Notes: generated from the sequence alone by a model not told the origin. 64,000 nucleotides of DNA from CAZWCE01 sp964632505 (GCA_964632505.1 CAZWCE010000012.1:1-64000), one strand, 5' to 3'. Positions 1 through 9,642 are shown, numbered from the stretch's first letter. Program-made: numbers and translations.

Positions 1-583
1 GCTCCGGCCGAAGCAGGGGACGCATCGAACGCTTTTTACGCATGACAATTGGATTTGCGTATCATTGCACTTCGGCACTAGCCATGAAAATCCGTGAAGA
101 GCCGAAAAAAAAGACCGGGAGTGAAACAGGAGGTTCTCCTGCATCCATCGATTGACGAATCGCTCGGTCGAAAGTGGAGGACAATGTTTCTTTCCCGAGG
201 CAAATAAAAAACCCCATTGACTGCGTCTCATACGCAAATCAATGGGGTTGGAACAAAGAAGAGGCCGTTATGAATCGTTCAGGATGATCGTTGGAAATAA
301 AAGAGATGATACGTGGTTTCTCACCGTCGAATGGACCAAAAAAAAAGATCCGAATGATGAATGACCGGGAGAAAATAAATCCCTCCTCCATGGTTCCATA
401 GCCTTGATCTTATAGATTAATGAGACGGATGTCCAGCTTTTTCTCCTCTTTTTTGCTTTCCGAGGGAAAAAAGTGGAAAAATATCTCTTTGCGATCCCTT
501 CTTCTCTGGGTGGGAAGTTTCTTTCGCTTGGCTTTGTTCTTCGATCGTCGATTGTTCTCGCTTGTCTTCCGCCTCTTCGCTCC
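1..583. other. Left-edge non-coding region
   Basis: No convincing gene is visible in this stretch. It contains a short palindrome at 127-141 (CAGGAG, 3-nt loop, CTCCTG) and a terminator-like hairpin at 203-249 that is listed separately. A lysine/arginine-rich open frame on the minus strand (410-763) runs into the inositol-monophosphatase gene and looks like chance. The beginning of the window may be the leader or tail of something to the left, which cannot be seen. Confidence 0.4.
203..249 (-). terminator. Intrinsic terminator, minus strand
   Basis: An 11-bp perfect stem (210-220 pairing with 239-249) encloses a smaller stem (222-226 with 232-236). On the minus strand it is followed by a run of six T (from the A-run ending at 210). 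There is no T-run on the plus side, so termination of a leftward transcript is expected. No minus-strand gene lies immediately to its right, so what it terminates is unknown. Confidence 0.65.
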
Positions 584-613
584 CTGATGCCACGGCGTTT
601 CTTCTGTTACAAT
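584..613 (+). promoter_or_regulatory. Candidate promoter for inositol monophosphatase gene
   Basis: TACAAT at 608-613 resembles a -10 box. The -35 region (about 584-590) is weak. The same GTTACAAT string precedes the acetyltransferase gene near 31934. Because the -10 overlaps the first possible ATG (612), it argues that translation begins further downstream, at 750. Confidence 0.35.
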
Positions 614-749
614 GAGGGCGTGTATTGGTCCGGGACCAACTGGTCTCGGTGATGTTCTCCGTTCTCGGGGGCCGGCGGGCCCGGTTTCCCGGCAGGACGG
701 TTCCCCTCCGGACGAAATATCTTCGATGTCATTACAGGATCGCTCAAAT

Positions 750-1538
750 ATGTCTGAATACATGCAAGTATGCCGAGAGGCCGCGCTATCGGCAGGCCAT
801 CTTCTGCGGGAATATATGGGAAAAGTATCGGTTCGTGAGAAAGGATGCGCCGATCTGGTGACGGAGGCCGACTTCGCCGCGCAGCGGAGGATTCAGGAGA
901 TCGTTCACGCCGAGTTTCCCGAACACGGATTCCTCGGCGAAGAAGAGATGGAGACTCCCAACGCCGAAGAGCGGGAATATCGCTGGATCATCGATCCACT
1001 CGACGGGACGACCAACTACGTTCATCAGGTGCCTCATTGCGCGGTTTCTCTCGCGTTGGCAAAAGAAACGGAACTACTCGTCTCGGCGGTGTATAACCCT
1101 TTTACGGAAGAGTTCTTCACGGCGGAAAAAGAGATGGGGGCCCTGCTGAACGGAGATCGCTTGGCGACCAGTGAGGTCGAAGCATTGCCGGAATCGCTTG
1201 CCTGTGTGGGCTTTCCCACCTCGACGCGCACGGACTCTCCCGATTTGAAGGCGTTTTTGGCCGCCTTGCCGAAATGCCAAGCGATCCGCCGGACCGGATC
1301 GACGGCGCTGAATCTTGCGTATGTCGCCGCCGGACGATTCGATGCGATGTGGTGCTACAGCGCGAAGATTTGGGATTATGCCGCCGGCATCCTCTTGGTC
1401 CGGGAAGCGGGTGGCGTCGTGACCTCTCCTTCCGGGGGAACGATCTCATTCGAACATCCCACGGTCGCCGCTTCGGCTAATCCGACGCTTCATCGGAACG
1501 TGCTCGAAATGCTGCGGGATTCCAATGCGGACGAATAG
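750..1538 (+). CDS. Inositol monophosphatase family protein (SuhB/IMPase-like)
   Basis: A 262-residue protein of the FIG/IMPase superfamily, Mg-dependent phosphatases acting on inositol phosphates or related sugar phosphates in the cytoplasm. Seen in the sequence: GEEE (about residue 66), the metal-binding motif IDPLDGTTN (about residues 80-88) and the C-terminal WDYAAG motif (about residue 205). The length matches the family. An ATG at 612 is in frame but overlaps a -10-like box and would add 46 residues unlike the family. ATG 726 lacks a ribosome site. ATG 750 follows ACAGGA and gives the usual N-terminus, so it is preferred. The true substrate cannot be told from sequence; inositol-1-phosphate, histidinol-phosphate and PAP phosphatases share these motifs. 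Confidence 0.85.
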   Translation: MSEYMQVCREAALSAGHLLREYMGKVSVREKGCADLVTEADFAAQRRIQEIVHAEFPEHGFLGEEEMETPNAEEREYRWIIDPLDGTTNYVHQVPHCAVSLALAKETELLVSAVYNPFTEEFFTAEKEMGALLNGDRLATSEVEALPESLACVGFPTSTRTDSPDLKAFLAALPKCQAIRRTGSTALNLAYVAAGRFDAMWCYSAKIWDYAAGILLVREAGGVVTSPSGGTISFEHPTVAASANPTLHRNVLEMLRDSNADE

Positions 1539-1564
1539 AGGCGCCGAGCAAGGGTGGCCGAGAG

Positions 1565-1620
1565 TCGAGAAAAAAAGCGAAAGCCACGGATTGGTTTCCG
1601 GAGCCTTCGCTTTTTTTCGA
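1565..1620. terminator. Bidirectional intrinsic terminator
   Basis: A long stem (about 1566-1584 with 1603-1620), rich in GCGAA/TTCGC, is flanked by A7 on the left arm and T7 on the right. It can therefore act on both strands. It lies between the convergent inositol monophosphatase (+) and Gfo/Idh (-) genes and probably ends both transcripts. Confidence 0.8.
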
Positions 1621-1642
1621 GGGATGATCGCTGATCGATGAC

Positions 1643-2983
1643 TCAGAGCCAGCCTTCACGGTAATCGGGCTTGATGAGCGTCTCCGCTTCGGGGGTGTTG
1701 ATCGCCTTCATGTTCGGGCCATCCCATTCGATCGGATGCCCCAGGCGAACCGCCAGGTTGCCAAGGAGCACCACTTCGGTGAACGGACCGGAGTTGGAGA
1801 AGTTCGACAGCGCCGCCGGTCCTCCTTTGCAGGCTTCGATCCATTCCACGTCTTCATTGGAAGTTCGAGGCAAGGTTTTGGGGGTCTTTTCCCGGAAGTC
1901 GACAAGGCGATCTTCCGGCAGGCAAAGCCATTCCATCTTTCCCCGATTGAACAGGAGTTTGCCCTTGTCGCCAATCAGAGCGGCTCCGAATTGCTTGGTC
2001 CCTTGTTCTTGGGAGAGATTGAACTCGGCGAAAATTTCCGCGGGCGGGTATTCTCCTCCTTTGCCGATTCCGTCCCACCAGTGGAACTTGAGATCTTCCG
2101 CGCTGTAAGGCCCCTTCGGGAAGGTGTAGGTGACATGGGCATGCAGGGGAGCGGCCAGCGGCGTGTTCCCTTCCTGGGTGGCTTCGACCGTTTTCGGGTA
2201 CGCCAAATCGAGCGCCCAGTAGGGCATATCCATGATGTGGCAGCCCATATCGCCCAGCGCACCGGCGCCGAAATCCCACCATCCACGCCATTTGAAAGGG
2301 CAGTAGCCTTCGCCGTAGGGAATCGACTTGGCCGGACCGAGCCAGAGATCCCAGTGCAATCCTTCGGGGACCTCCTTCGGCTCGGGACGTTCGGTCATCC
2401 CCTGGGGCCAGATCGGGCGGTTGGTCCAGGTATGGACTTCCCGGACTTCCCCGAGCAAGCCGGCACGGAGAAGTTCCACCGCGCGGCGGATGGATTCCCC
2501 CGCATGGGCCTGGTTTCCCATCTGAGTGGCGACCCCGCATTCCTTGGCGGTTTCGGCGACCCGTCGGGCTTCCCAGATAGTGCGGGTGAGCGGTTTCTGG
2601 CAATAGCAGTGTTTCCCCATTCGCATCGCGCGGACCGCGGCCACGGCATGGACATGGTCGGGCGTGGAGACGGTGACCGCGTCGATGTGCTTGTCCTCTT
2701 GATCAAGCATCTTTCGGAAATCGTGATAGAGCGGTCGATCGGGATAGGCTTCGAGGGTCTTTTTCGCCCGTTTGGCATCCACATCGCAGAGAGCGACAAT
2801 CTTGGCTCCCGCTTCGTCGGAACCTTTGACGTCGGAGGTCCCCTTGCCCCCGACGCCGATCGAGGCGACACCGATCTTGTCGTTCGCTCCGAATACTCGT
2901 TGTGGCACATACATGCAGGTCGCGGCGGTGGCGAGGGTGGTGGTTTGCAAAAATCTTCTTCGAGTGACGGTCGTTCGTTTCAT
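1643..2983 (-). CDS. Tat-exported Gfo/Idh/MocA family oxidoreductase
   Basis: A 446-residue protein. The N-terminus carries a twin-arginine signal (RRRFLQ at about residues 8-13, then a hydrophobic stretch to about 32), so it is predicted to be exported folded, with its nicotinamide cofactor. The Rossmann domain begins at IGVASIGVGGKG. The usual EKP catalytic-loop motif reads QKP here (keeping the lysine), followed by the beta-sheet C-terminal domain. The family interconverts sugar hydroxyl and keto groups, sometimes as part of NAD-dependent glycosidic cleavage. ATG 2983 has a GGAG site about 9 nt upstream. It lies just downstream of a sulfatase on the same strand, which suggests joint action on modified sugars. 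The substrate is unknown. Confidence 0.9.
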   Translation of the reverse strand: MKRTTVTRRRFLQTTTLATAATCMYVPQRVFGANDKIGVASIGVGGKGTSDVKGSDEAGAKIVALCDVDAKRAKKTLEAYPDRPLYHDFRKMLDQEDKHIDAVTVSTPDHVHAVAAVRAMRMGKHCYCQKPLTRTIWEARRVAETAKECGVATQMGNQAHAGESIRRAVELLRAGLLGEVREVHTWTNRPIWPQGMTERPEPKEVPEGLHWDLWLGPAKSIPYGEGYCPFKWRGWWDFGAGALGDMGCHIMDMPYWALDLAYPKTVEATQEGNTPLAAPLHAHVTYTFPKGPYSAEDLKFHWWDGIGKGGEYPPAEIFAEFNLSQEQGTKQFGAALIGDKGKLLFNRGKMEWLCLPEDRLVDFREKTPKTLPRTSNEDVEWIEACKGGPAALSNFSNSGPFTEVVLLGNLAVRLGHPIEWDGPNMKAINTPEAETLIKPDYREGWL

Positions 2984-3069
2984 AGAGTATCTCCGAAAAA
3001 CGTGGGGTCTTCAATCGGATCAGCGTGAATCACAAAAGTAAAAGTTCGACGATTTCGAGGGGACTCGAA

Positions 3070-4584
3070 TCAGGGGATTCTACTCCTGGGGGCGTAATCG
3101 GGATTCGGTTTCGGCATCTTCGCATCCAGACGATCGAGCCAGTCGTGCAATTTCTTTTTGAGTTGTCGGGCCTTTTCGGGATGGGTCGCGGCCAGGTCGT
3201 TCTTTTCTCCGAGATCGTCGTCCAGCCGGTACAGCTCGATGTCGTCGTCCTCGAAAAATTCGATCAGCTTCCAATTGCCGTGACGAACGGCGGCGCCGGG
3301 GGGCCAGGCCGATCCGTGATAATGCGGATAATGCCAGTAGAGGGTGTCGCGCTCGAGCGAGTCGTCTCCTTCCAGAAGCGGAACGAGGCTCACGCCATCG
3401 GCATGTTGCCGAGGCATCGCCGGCAGTCCGAGCAACTCGAGCAGCGTGGGATAGAAGTCGGTGCTGACTACCGGCTCATCGCAGACCGAACCGGCTTCGG
3501 TCACGCCGGGGACCCGCATGATCAGCGGGACGCGGATTCCACCTTCGTAGAGCCAGCCTTTTCCCGCGCGGAGCGGCAGATTGGAGGTCGGACCGATGCC
3601 GCGATTGCCACGGAGCGTGGCCAGGCCGCCGTTATCGGAGAAGAAAATGACAATCGTCTCTTGCTCCAATTGCTGCGAAACGATCTTCTCGAGGACGCGG
3701 CCCACGGCAACATCGACCGCGGCCACCATCGACGCGAACGCGGCGTTGTCCTGACGGAGTCGGGTCTGACCGTTTCCCTCCTGCTTGCGGGGTGTTTCTC
3801 CCGCAAAGGATTCTTCCGCCTTCTGCCGGAAATGGTCGATCTTCTTCCGATACGCCTGGATCGGGGTATGCACATTGTAGAAGGATAGATACAACAGGAA
3901 CGGGCGCGAGGGGTTGCGTTTTTCGAGAAAACGCAACGATTCCTCGGTCAACCGCTCGGTGAGGTATTCTCCCTTTTTCTCGGCTGAGAGACGTGGATTG
4001 GTATAAGGGGCGTAGTAACCGCCCATCGGCGAACCTTTACTCCAGCCGCCGATGTTGATGTCGAAGCCTTGGTGCTCGGGCCAGAAAGCCTCCTCTTCGC
4101 CGAGATGCCACTTGCCGGCGAAAAATGTCTGATAGTTGTTCTTTTTCAGCGCTTCGGCCAGCGTGATTTCTTCCAGCGGCATGTTGTGGGTGTCTTGGGG
4201 AATGATCAACTTCCTGGAATCGCGTTTTCCGGACATGCCGGGAATCCAATCGGTGATATCCAATCGCACCGGATGCTTGCCGGTCATGATGCTGCCCCGC
4301 GTCGGCGAACACACCGAAGCGGCGGTGTAGGCGTTGGTGAACTTCATTCCCGATTGGCAAAGTCGATCGATATTCGGCGTCTCGTAGAATGTGCTTCCGA
4401 AGCAGGAAAGATCGGTCCAACCGAGGTCGTCGACCAAAAAGAAGACGATGTTCGGCCCCGATTTCGCATCGGAACGCATCTCCCCGGCGAGAGCATGCAC
4501 GGAAATCGAAAAGAACGACCATGCGAGCCAAAAGAAAGAGATCAATTGAATAGCGATCCATCTGGGATTCCCGGTCGTCATCAT
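3070..4584 (-). CDS. Secreted sulfatase (formylglycine type)
   Basis: A 504-residue family S1 sulfatase. The signature CSPTRG (Cys at about residue 92) matches CxPxR, in which Cys is converted to formylglycine. The metal-binding VDDLGW (about residues 51-56), SDNGG and GKWHLG motifs are present. The N-terminal hydrophobic stretch (about residues 9-33) is a Sec signal. ATG 4584 has AAGGAG at good spacing; the in-frame ATG at 4668 would place 28 residues before the signal and is rejected. It probably removes sulfate esters from carbohydrate in the periplasm. No formylglycine-generating enzyme is encoded in the window, so maturation depends on a gene elsewhere. Confidence 0.92.
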   Translation of the reverse strand: MMTTGNPRWIAIQLISFFWLAWSFFSISVHALAGEMRSDAKSGPNIVFFLVDDLGWTDLSCFGSTFYETPNIDRLCQSGMKFTNAYTAASVCSPTRGSIMTGKHPVRLDITDWIPGMSGKRDSRKLIIPQDTHNMPLEEITLAEALKKNNYQTFFAGKWHLGEEEAFWPEHQGFDINIGGWSKGSPMGGYYAPYTNPRLSAEKKGEYLTERLTEESLRFLEKRNPSRPFLLYLSFYNVHTPIQAYRKKIDHFRQKAEESFAGETPRKQEGNGQTRLRQDNAAFASMVAAVDVAVGRVLEKIVSQQLEQETIVIFFSDNGGLATLRGNRGIGPTSNLPLRAGKGWLYEGGIRVPLIMRVPGVTEAGSVCDEPVVSTDFYPTLLELLGLPAMPRQHADGVSLVPLLEGDDSLERDTLYWHYPHYHGSAWPPGAAVRHGNWKLIEFFEDDDIELYRLDDDLGEKNDLAATHPEKARQLKKKLHDWLDRLDAKMPKPNPDYAPRSRIP

Positions 4585-4781
4585 GTGTTCTCCTTGGTAC
4601 GGATTCATGGTCGCACAAAGTAGTGATTCTATGTTTTCTCCATTGATCCCCGGCGTGCCGACCTTCACGATGGTTGCCCTCGATTGAAGATTGGCGCCGC
4701 GCCACGTTCCATCAACGAACTCCGAAAAACGATTCGAATCGAGATCCGCCGAAAAAACCGCCTCGATGGCTTTTTCTTCGG

Positions 4782-4810
4782 TTCGCAGGCGAAGGGGGAT
4801 AGCGTATAAT
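4782..4810 (+). promoter_or_regulatory. Candidate sigma-70 promoter
   Basis: TTCGCA (4782-4787), a 17-bp spacer and a perfect TATAAT (4805-4810). It lies in the 361-bp divergent gap between the sulfatase and the FAD oxidoreductase gene, and would give a leader of about 130 nt. Confidence 0.5.
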
Positions 4811-4945
4811 ATAATGGATGGTTCGGGGCGATTTCAAACGCTTGTGTCGATTTTCTTTTTGCGCACGAGTGTCGGAACCCGAGTCCGGCCCCATATTTCG
4901 ATATGTTCCGCCATGTTTCTTATTCATTCCGGAGGATGCGTTCCC

Positions 4946-7900
4946 ATGATTTTCCAGAAGTCCGGTTTCCTGTTTCGCCCTTATTCATATTCATCTTACA
5001 CCGTCGCGTTGATCTTGGCCTGCCTTTTCGCCACGACGGCCGGGAAAGCAAGCGCGGTTTCGAGTGAGGTTCTCCAAGAGAGACGCGAGATTCCGATTCT
5101 CGAAGAGGTCGACGTTCTGGTCGTGGGCGGTTCGACCCGGGCCGTTTCGGCGGCGGTGGCGGCTTCGCGAGAGGGAGCGAGGGTCTTCCTGATCACGCCG
5201 AAACCGTATCTGGGAGAGGATCTCGCCGGATCGTTGCGGCTCTGGCTTCCAAGGGAGCAAACCGTCAAAACCCCCCTTTCAGAACGTCTTTATGCCGAAC
5301 TCGAGAACCCTTCGTTCTCTGTTCGCCAGAGCGTGGAGGCAACCTACACCACCAGTATTCCCCCCTCGGCGAAACATCCGGATACGAACCCGCCCTCTCT
5401 TTTGACCGACGGCAAGGCGGGAGACCCTATCGATACGAGTGTACAGTTTAACCAAGATGTGACGCTCGACTTCGAGTTGAAACAGACGACGGAACTCCAG
5501 GGAGTGCATCTGGCCGCGCACGATCGTTCCCATGGTGAGGCTGCGGTCCATTACCAGATCGATCGGATCGAGGTCCTTGTTCCTCAAGGGGAAGGCAACT
5601 GGAAGAAGGTGGCGGAGGCGACGCCTAAGAATCGTGCTCGAACCTATACGATCGATATTCCGGTGAACATCGAAGCCGAAAAAGTTCGGCTGAACATTAC
5701 CAAAAAGCCTTCTTCCGGGAGGATTTTGCTGAGCGAGGTGTCGCTCATTCCTTCCGAGAAAGCGGAAAGGGACCAAAACGTTCAATCGGATCGGCCCCGG
5801 GCAATGTTGCGTCCGTTGGCGATCAAGAAGGCCTGCGACGATGCCCTCCTGGAGGCGTCGATTCCATTTCTCTACGGAAGCTATCCTACCGCGCTGGTCG
5901 AGGAGATCGATCGATCCGGCAAGATCGCCGGACTGGTCATCGCCAACCGCGCAGGGCGGCAAGCGATCCTCGCCAACGTGATCGTCGACGCCACCGACGA
6001 CGCGGTGGTCGCGAAAATGGCGGGGGGACGTCTCGAGAAGGTCGAGGATTCCCAACGCCGGGCAAGACGGATCATCATCGGAGGAACGCTTCCGAAAGGA
6101 GATGTGGCGAATGTCCCGTTGGCCGAAGGGGAATCGCTCCGGTGTCGGCTGGTGGGATACACCGACCCCGGGGGAAAAACCGGGGGGGTGTATTATCCTT
6201 CCAACCAGCGAGATGCGATCGAAGTGCCGTCCTCGGCTCATGAAGTGTACGAATATACCGTTTCCTCCGATTCAGCCCGTCCGGCATCGCTCCTGGAGAA
6301 GAATCGTTGGGAGCAGCGGGTTCTGGATCTCACCTTCCGAACCGGCCAGTTGAGGGGAGGGCTGATTCGTCATGAACCCCAAGCGGCCCTCAAGAAACGG
6401 GGCGCATCGCCGGAGAAAGATCCAACGTTTGATTCGGTTGAAACCGTTCCCGAGAAGCTGTTTTTTCAGTTCGAATCGGAGACTTCCCGGTTTTCGGATC
6501 TGTCTGCGATCGGCGTGTTGAGTGACCGGGCCGATGCGGGGCTGTTGCCTTCGAGAGTGAAACTCGATGTTTGTCAGTGGATGGCGCTGGGGCGGAAGGT
6601 AGGGCGGGAAGCGGCTCGTCGGTCGAAGAGAGCGAGTCGCGCGCAACGCCCCTCCGTACTTTCGACCTCGGCGGATGTCGCGTCCGAGGGAGGAGAGACC
6701 GAGACGGTGTTCGCTGGAAGAGTGGAGGAGGTGTTGCATGGACCGCGACCGATTTCCAGATCGTTGCCGGTCGTCCCTTGCCAGGATCGGAAGATTCCCG
6801 CGATCGAGCCGTTCGACGTGGTCGTGATCGGGGGCGGCACGAGTGGCGCTCCGGCGGGAATCGGAGCGGCCCGGAGCGGTGCCAAGACGCTCGTGGTCGA
6901 GTACCAGGAAGGTCTCGGCGGGGTGGGGACCTTCGGGCTGATCGGGCGGTACCATTACGGCATGCGGATCGGCTTCACCGAGGAGGTTCCTCCGCAGGGC
7001 AGTGAAGATAAAATGGAGTGGTGGCGAAGCGAATTGCGTCAAGCCGGCGCCGAAATATTTCTCGAGTCGATCGGCTGCGGAGTGCTCATGGAAGGCCATC
7101 GCGTGACGGGGGCCGTCATCGCGACCGAGCAGGGACGCTATGTCGTGCCGGCGAAGGTGGTGATCGACGCCACCGGCAATTCCGATATCGCCGTCGCAGC
7201 GGGCGCACCGATCATGACCGTCGATTCCGAAGACATCGCCATGCAGGGCGCCGGCTTTCCCAGCCGGGAGTTGGGAGCTTTTTATACGAATACCGATTAC
7301 TTGCTGATCGACGATGCCGACATGATCGACACATGGCGTGTGTTGGTCGATTCGAAGCGGAAGTATCCCGAGAGCTTCGATGTGGGCACCTTCCTGCAGA
7401 CGCGGGAACGCCGCCGCGTGGTGGGCGATTATATTCTGTCGTATCTCGATCAGATGGCTGAGCGGACCTATCCCGATACGATCGTGCTCTCCCACAGCAA
7501 TTACGATTCGCACGGCTACCCGAGTCATCCCCTGTTTTACGTGGTTCGCCCGCTGGGAGAGAAACGTCCGGACGGTGCGGAGGTGTTCACGCCCTATCGC
7601 TGCTTGTTGCCGCGTGGAATTGAGGGATTGCTGGTCATCGGGCTGGGGACGAGTGCGTACCGCGATGCGATGGCCCTGATCCGGATGCAGGCCGATTTGC
7701 AGAACCAGGGTTACGCCGCCGGTCTGGCCGCGGCCCAGGCGGTCGAGGCGAAGGTGCTTCCGAGAGGAATCGACGTCGATCGCCTGCAAGAGAAACTCGT
7801 GGCGAAGGGAAATCTTCCGGAAGAAGTGCTCACGCATGGGGATTCCTTTCCGGTCTCCGAGGAGACGCTCCGGCAAGCGGTGCGGGAATTCGCCGGCGAA

Positions 7901-8584
7901 GGGCCGAACAGTAAAAACACCGCCCTCATTTTCGCTCACCAAGAGCGGGCGCTCCCGATGGTCGAGGCGGCCTATGAACAGGCGGAAGGAGAACGGAAGG
8001 TCGATTGCGCGATCCTTTTGGGAATTTGCGGCCGAGACACGGGGGGACCGTTGTTGATCAACGAACTGGAGGCGATCGAGACCGATCGATCCGGCATCGG
8101 GTGGGATCCCCGCAAGCCGCTCGGCCGGATGGCGGAGTTCTCGCAACTGCCCACACGTATGGACGCGCTGATTCTCGCGTTGGGGCGATCGGGCGAAGAA
8201 GCGGGAATTCCCGTCATCCTGAAAAAAGCGAGTACCCTTTCCCCGGAGGTCTGCCTTTCGCACCATCGGGCGGTTGCCCTGGCGCTGGAGACGTACCACC
8301 GGGAAGATATTGCCAAGGTGCTGGAGGACGTTCTCAGGCAACCGGGCATGATCGGCTATGCCTGGACCGAACTGGATGAGAAACCGACGCGACCGGATGG
8401 CTCGGAGATGACGCGGATCGAACCGCTTCGGGAAATCATGCTTGCCCGGGCACTCTACCGCAACGGGGACGATGACGGCTTGGCCGAATCGATCCTCCGG
8501 GCCTACACGCAAGACCTCCGTGGACTGTTGGCCCGGCACGCCGTCGGGATTCTGGAGTCGGAGGAAGCGGCTTCGCGAAAATGA
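4946..8584 (+). CDS. Giant secreted double FAD-dependent oxidoreductase with inserted discoidin-like domain
   Basis: 1212 residues. After a Sec-type signal (about residues 1-36) comes a dinucleotide-binding motif, VDVLVVGGSTRAVSAA. The first FAD_oxidored-like half is then interrupted (about residues 130-270) by a segment resembling an F5/8C/discoidin sandwich (DVTLDFEL, VRLNIT, GRILLSEVSLI). A second complete FAD-binding half begins at about residue 625 with VVVIGGGTSGAPAGIGAARS and GLGGVGTFG. The C-terminal 200 residues are helical and HEAT-like, ending in ESEEAASRK. ATG 4946 follows GGAGG and opens a normal signal peptide; upstream in-frame ATGs do not. The family oxidises alcohols, sugars or other small molecules with FAD. 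The substrate is unknown, but the flanking sulfatase and hydrolases suggest sugar oxidation. Confidence 0.8.
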   Translation: MIFQKSGFLFRPYSYSSYTVALILACLFATTAGKASAVSSEVLQERREIPILEEVDVLVVGGSTRAVSAAVAASREGARVFLITPKPYLGEDLAGSLRLWLPREQTVKTPLSERLYAELENPSFSVRQSVEATYTTSIPPSAKHPDTNPPSLLTDGKAGDPIDTSVQFNQDVTLDFELKQTTELQGVHLAAHDRSHGEAAVHYQIDRIEVLVPQGEGNWKKVAEATPKNRARTYTIDIPVNIEAEKVRLNITKKPSSGRILLSEVSLIPSEKAERDQNVQSDRPRAMLRPLAIKKACDDALLEASIPFLYGSYPTALVEEIDRSGKIAGLVIANRAGRQAILANVIVDATDDAVVAKMAGGRLEKVEDSQRRARRIIIGGTLPKGDVANVPLAEGESLRCRLVGYTDPGGKTGGVYYPSNQRDAIEVPSSAHEVYEYTVSSDSARPASLLEKNRWEQRVLDLTFRTGQLRGGLIRHEPQAALKKRGASPEKDPTFDSVETVPEKLFFQFESETSRFSDLSAIGVLSDRADAGLLPSRVKLDVCQWMALGRKVGREAARRSKRASRAQRPSVLSTSADVASEGGETETVFAGRVEEVLHGPRPISRSLPVVPCQDRKIPAIEPFDVVVIGGGTSGAPAGIGAARSGAKTLVVEYQEGLGGVGTFGLIGRYHYGMRIGFTEEVPPQGSEDKMEWWRSELRQAGAEIFLESIGCGVLMEGHRVTGAVIATEQGRYVVPAKVVIDATGNSDIAVAAGAPIMTVDSEDIAMQGAGFPSRELGAFYTNTDYLLIDDADMIDTWRVLVDSKRKYPESFDVGTFLQTRERRRVVGDYILSYLDQMAERTYPDTIVLSHSNYDSHGYPSHPLFYVVRPLGEKRPDGAEVFTPYRCLLPRGIEGLLVIGLGTSAYRDAMALIRMQADLQNQGYAAGLAAAQAVEAKVLPRGIDVDRLQEKLVAKGNLPEEVLTHGDSFPVSEETLRQAVREFAGEGPNSKNTALIFAHQERALPMVEAAYEQAEGERKVDCAILLGICGRDTGGPLLINELEAIETDRSGIGWDPRKPLGRMAEFSQLPTRMDALILALGRSGEEAGIPVILKKASTLSPEVCLSHHRAVALALETYHREDIAKVLEDVLRQPGMIGYAWTELDEKPTRPDGSEMTRIEPLREIMLARALYRNGDDDGLAESILRAYTQDLRGLLARHAVGILESEEAASRK

Positions 8585-8607
8585 TAACGGTACGATAAGA
8601 TGGATCC

Positions 8608-9567
8608 TCAGGGATCCTTCGGCGTGGCGGTCAGGGAGAGGTTGCGGATTCTTCCCGCCACGTCGAGCATGCCGGTGACCTCCCAACCGAAGTTCATGCC
8701 GCCGATCCGGTAATCGTCGGGGTTCTTCGAGTCGGTGAGATATCCTCTTTCCCAGGCGGTTTGGAGTGCCCGGCGGATCATCGGCAGGAGTTGGACGTCG
8801 ATGGTGATCCACTGGTGATCGCGGGCGTCGCGGTTCTTGTATGCCTCACCGCCGGGAGTGTAGATGAATTTCCCGGTCGACTGCTTCTTGTCGGACCCCC
8901 GATCGCGGGCCATGTGCGGGACGGGGATTTCGTATCGGGCATCGAACATGGGAATGCCGAACCAGAGATAATCGCCGAAACCTTCAGATTGACGATTCAA
9001 GTTCTGCACCGTCAGAAACCCGAGAAATTGGGCCGTGTGGCGCTTCGGATTCCATTGTGCCGTTTTCACTTGCTCGCACTTCTTGAGTTGATATTCCAGG
9101 TGGAGATGAAGGTTCTCGAGATCTCCCAGCGGCGGATGTTCCCGGGCACGCTGTTGCATTAACAGATGGGGCCAGGGATCGCCTTTTTCAGGGGCTTCGC
9201 CGTCGTATTCCAGGGCCCCCTCCACGGCCAGTTCCAGGTCGAAAACGGTCAGTTCCCGGTGGCCGAAGGTGATCGATTTGACGGAATCGGAAAAGACCAC
9301 CGCCCCCGATTTCAAGTACCTTGGGCCTGCGCCGGCCAAGCTATCGCGGCTATACCACTGGGCGAGAGACCAGGCGGGTTCTTCTTCCGTTTCGCGCGGC
9401 TGGAGCGTGCCGATGATCTTCTTTCTACCGGGAGTCGGGTCGAGCACCCGGACTCCGTTTTCGAACGAGGGATCCGCGAGTAGGGCGATGGCGTTTTCTT
9501 CAGACCTCACGAGGGAGGTGGGAATTACTGAAGCAAGGAGCAGAAAGTAGAGCGGCAAGCGGTGCAT
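8608..9567 (-). CDS. Secreted protein of unknown function
   Basis: 319 residues with a Sec signal (hydrophobic core about residues 3-18, ending near SLVRSEE). I do not recognise a family. The mature part is mostly beta-rich and aromatic with no cysteine cluster, and a segment near residue 30 (LLADPSFENGVRVLDPTPG) resembles the opening of carbohydrate-binding-like sandwich domains in planctomycete exported proteins. It is the last of three same-strand genes after the tri-haem TolB-like and GH5-like genes, so it may bind or sense the same glycan. ATG 9567 has a GGGA upstream; ATG 9579 is also possible and adds four residues. Confidence 0.55.
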   Translation of the reverse strand: MHRLPLYFLLLASVIPTSLVRSEENAIALLADPSFENGVRVLDPTPGRKKIIGTLQPRETEEEPAWSLAQWYSRDSLAGAGPRYLKSGAVVFSDSVKSITFGHRELTVFDLELAVEGALEYDGEAPEKGDPWPHLLMQQRAREHPPLGDLENLHLHLEYQLKKCEQVKTAQWNPKRHTAQFLGFLTVQNLNRQSEGFGDYLWFGIPMFDARYEIPVPHMARDRGSDKKQSTGKFIYTPGGEAYKNRDARDHQWITIDVQLLPMIRRALQTAWERGYLTDSKNPDDYRIGGMNFGWEVTGMLDVAGRIRNLSLTATPKDP

Positions 9568-9642
9568 GGTCGTTCCCATTCGACGAAAAGGGGCTGACGA
9601 GAGAGTTTCGACTTGACCGTTCGAGTCCGGTGAGCAAGATGT

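Noticed and set aside
184..207. Seven-codon frame after a GGAGG, followed by a hairpin, like a leader peptide
   Set aside because: The hairpin has its T-run only on the minus strand, and the gene starts more than 500 bp away, so attenuation is not supported.
410..763. 117-residue open frame on the minus strand, Lys/Arg-rich
   Set aside because: It overlaps the inositol-monophosphatase start, has low-complexity composition, no ribosome site and no family resemblance.
6272..8812. Very long open frame opposite the FAD oxidoreductase gene
   Set aside because: It is an antisense shadow with Arg/His-rich composition; the + strand has clear FAD motifs.
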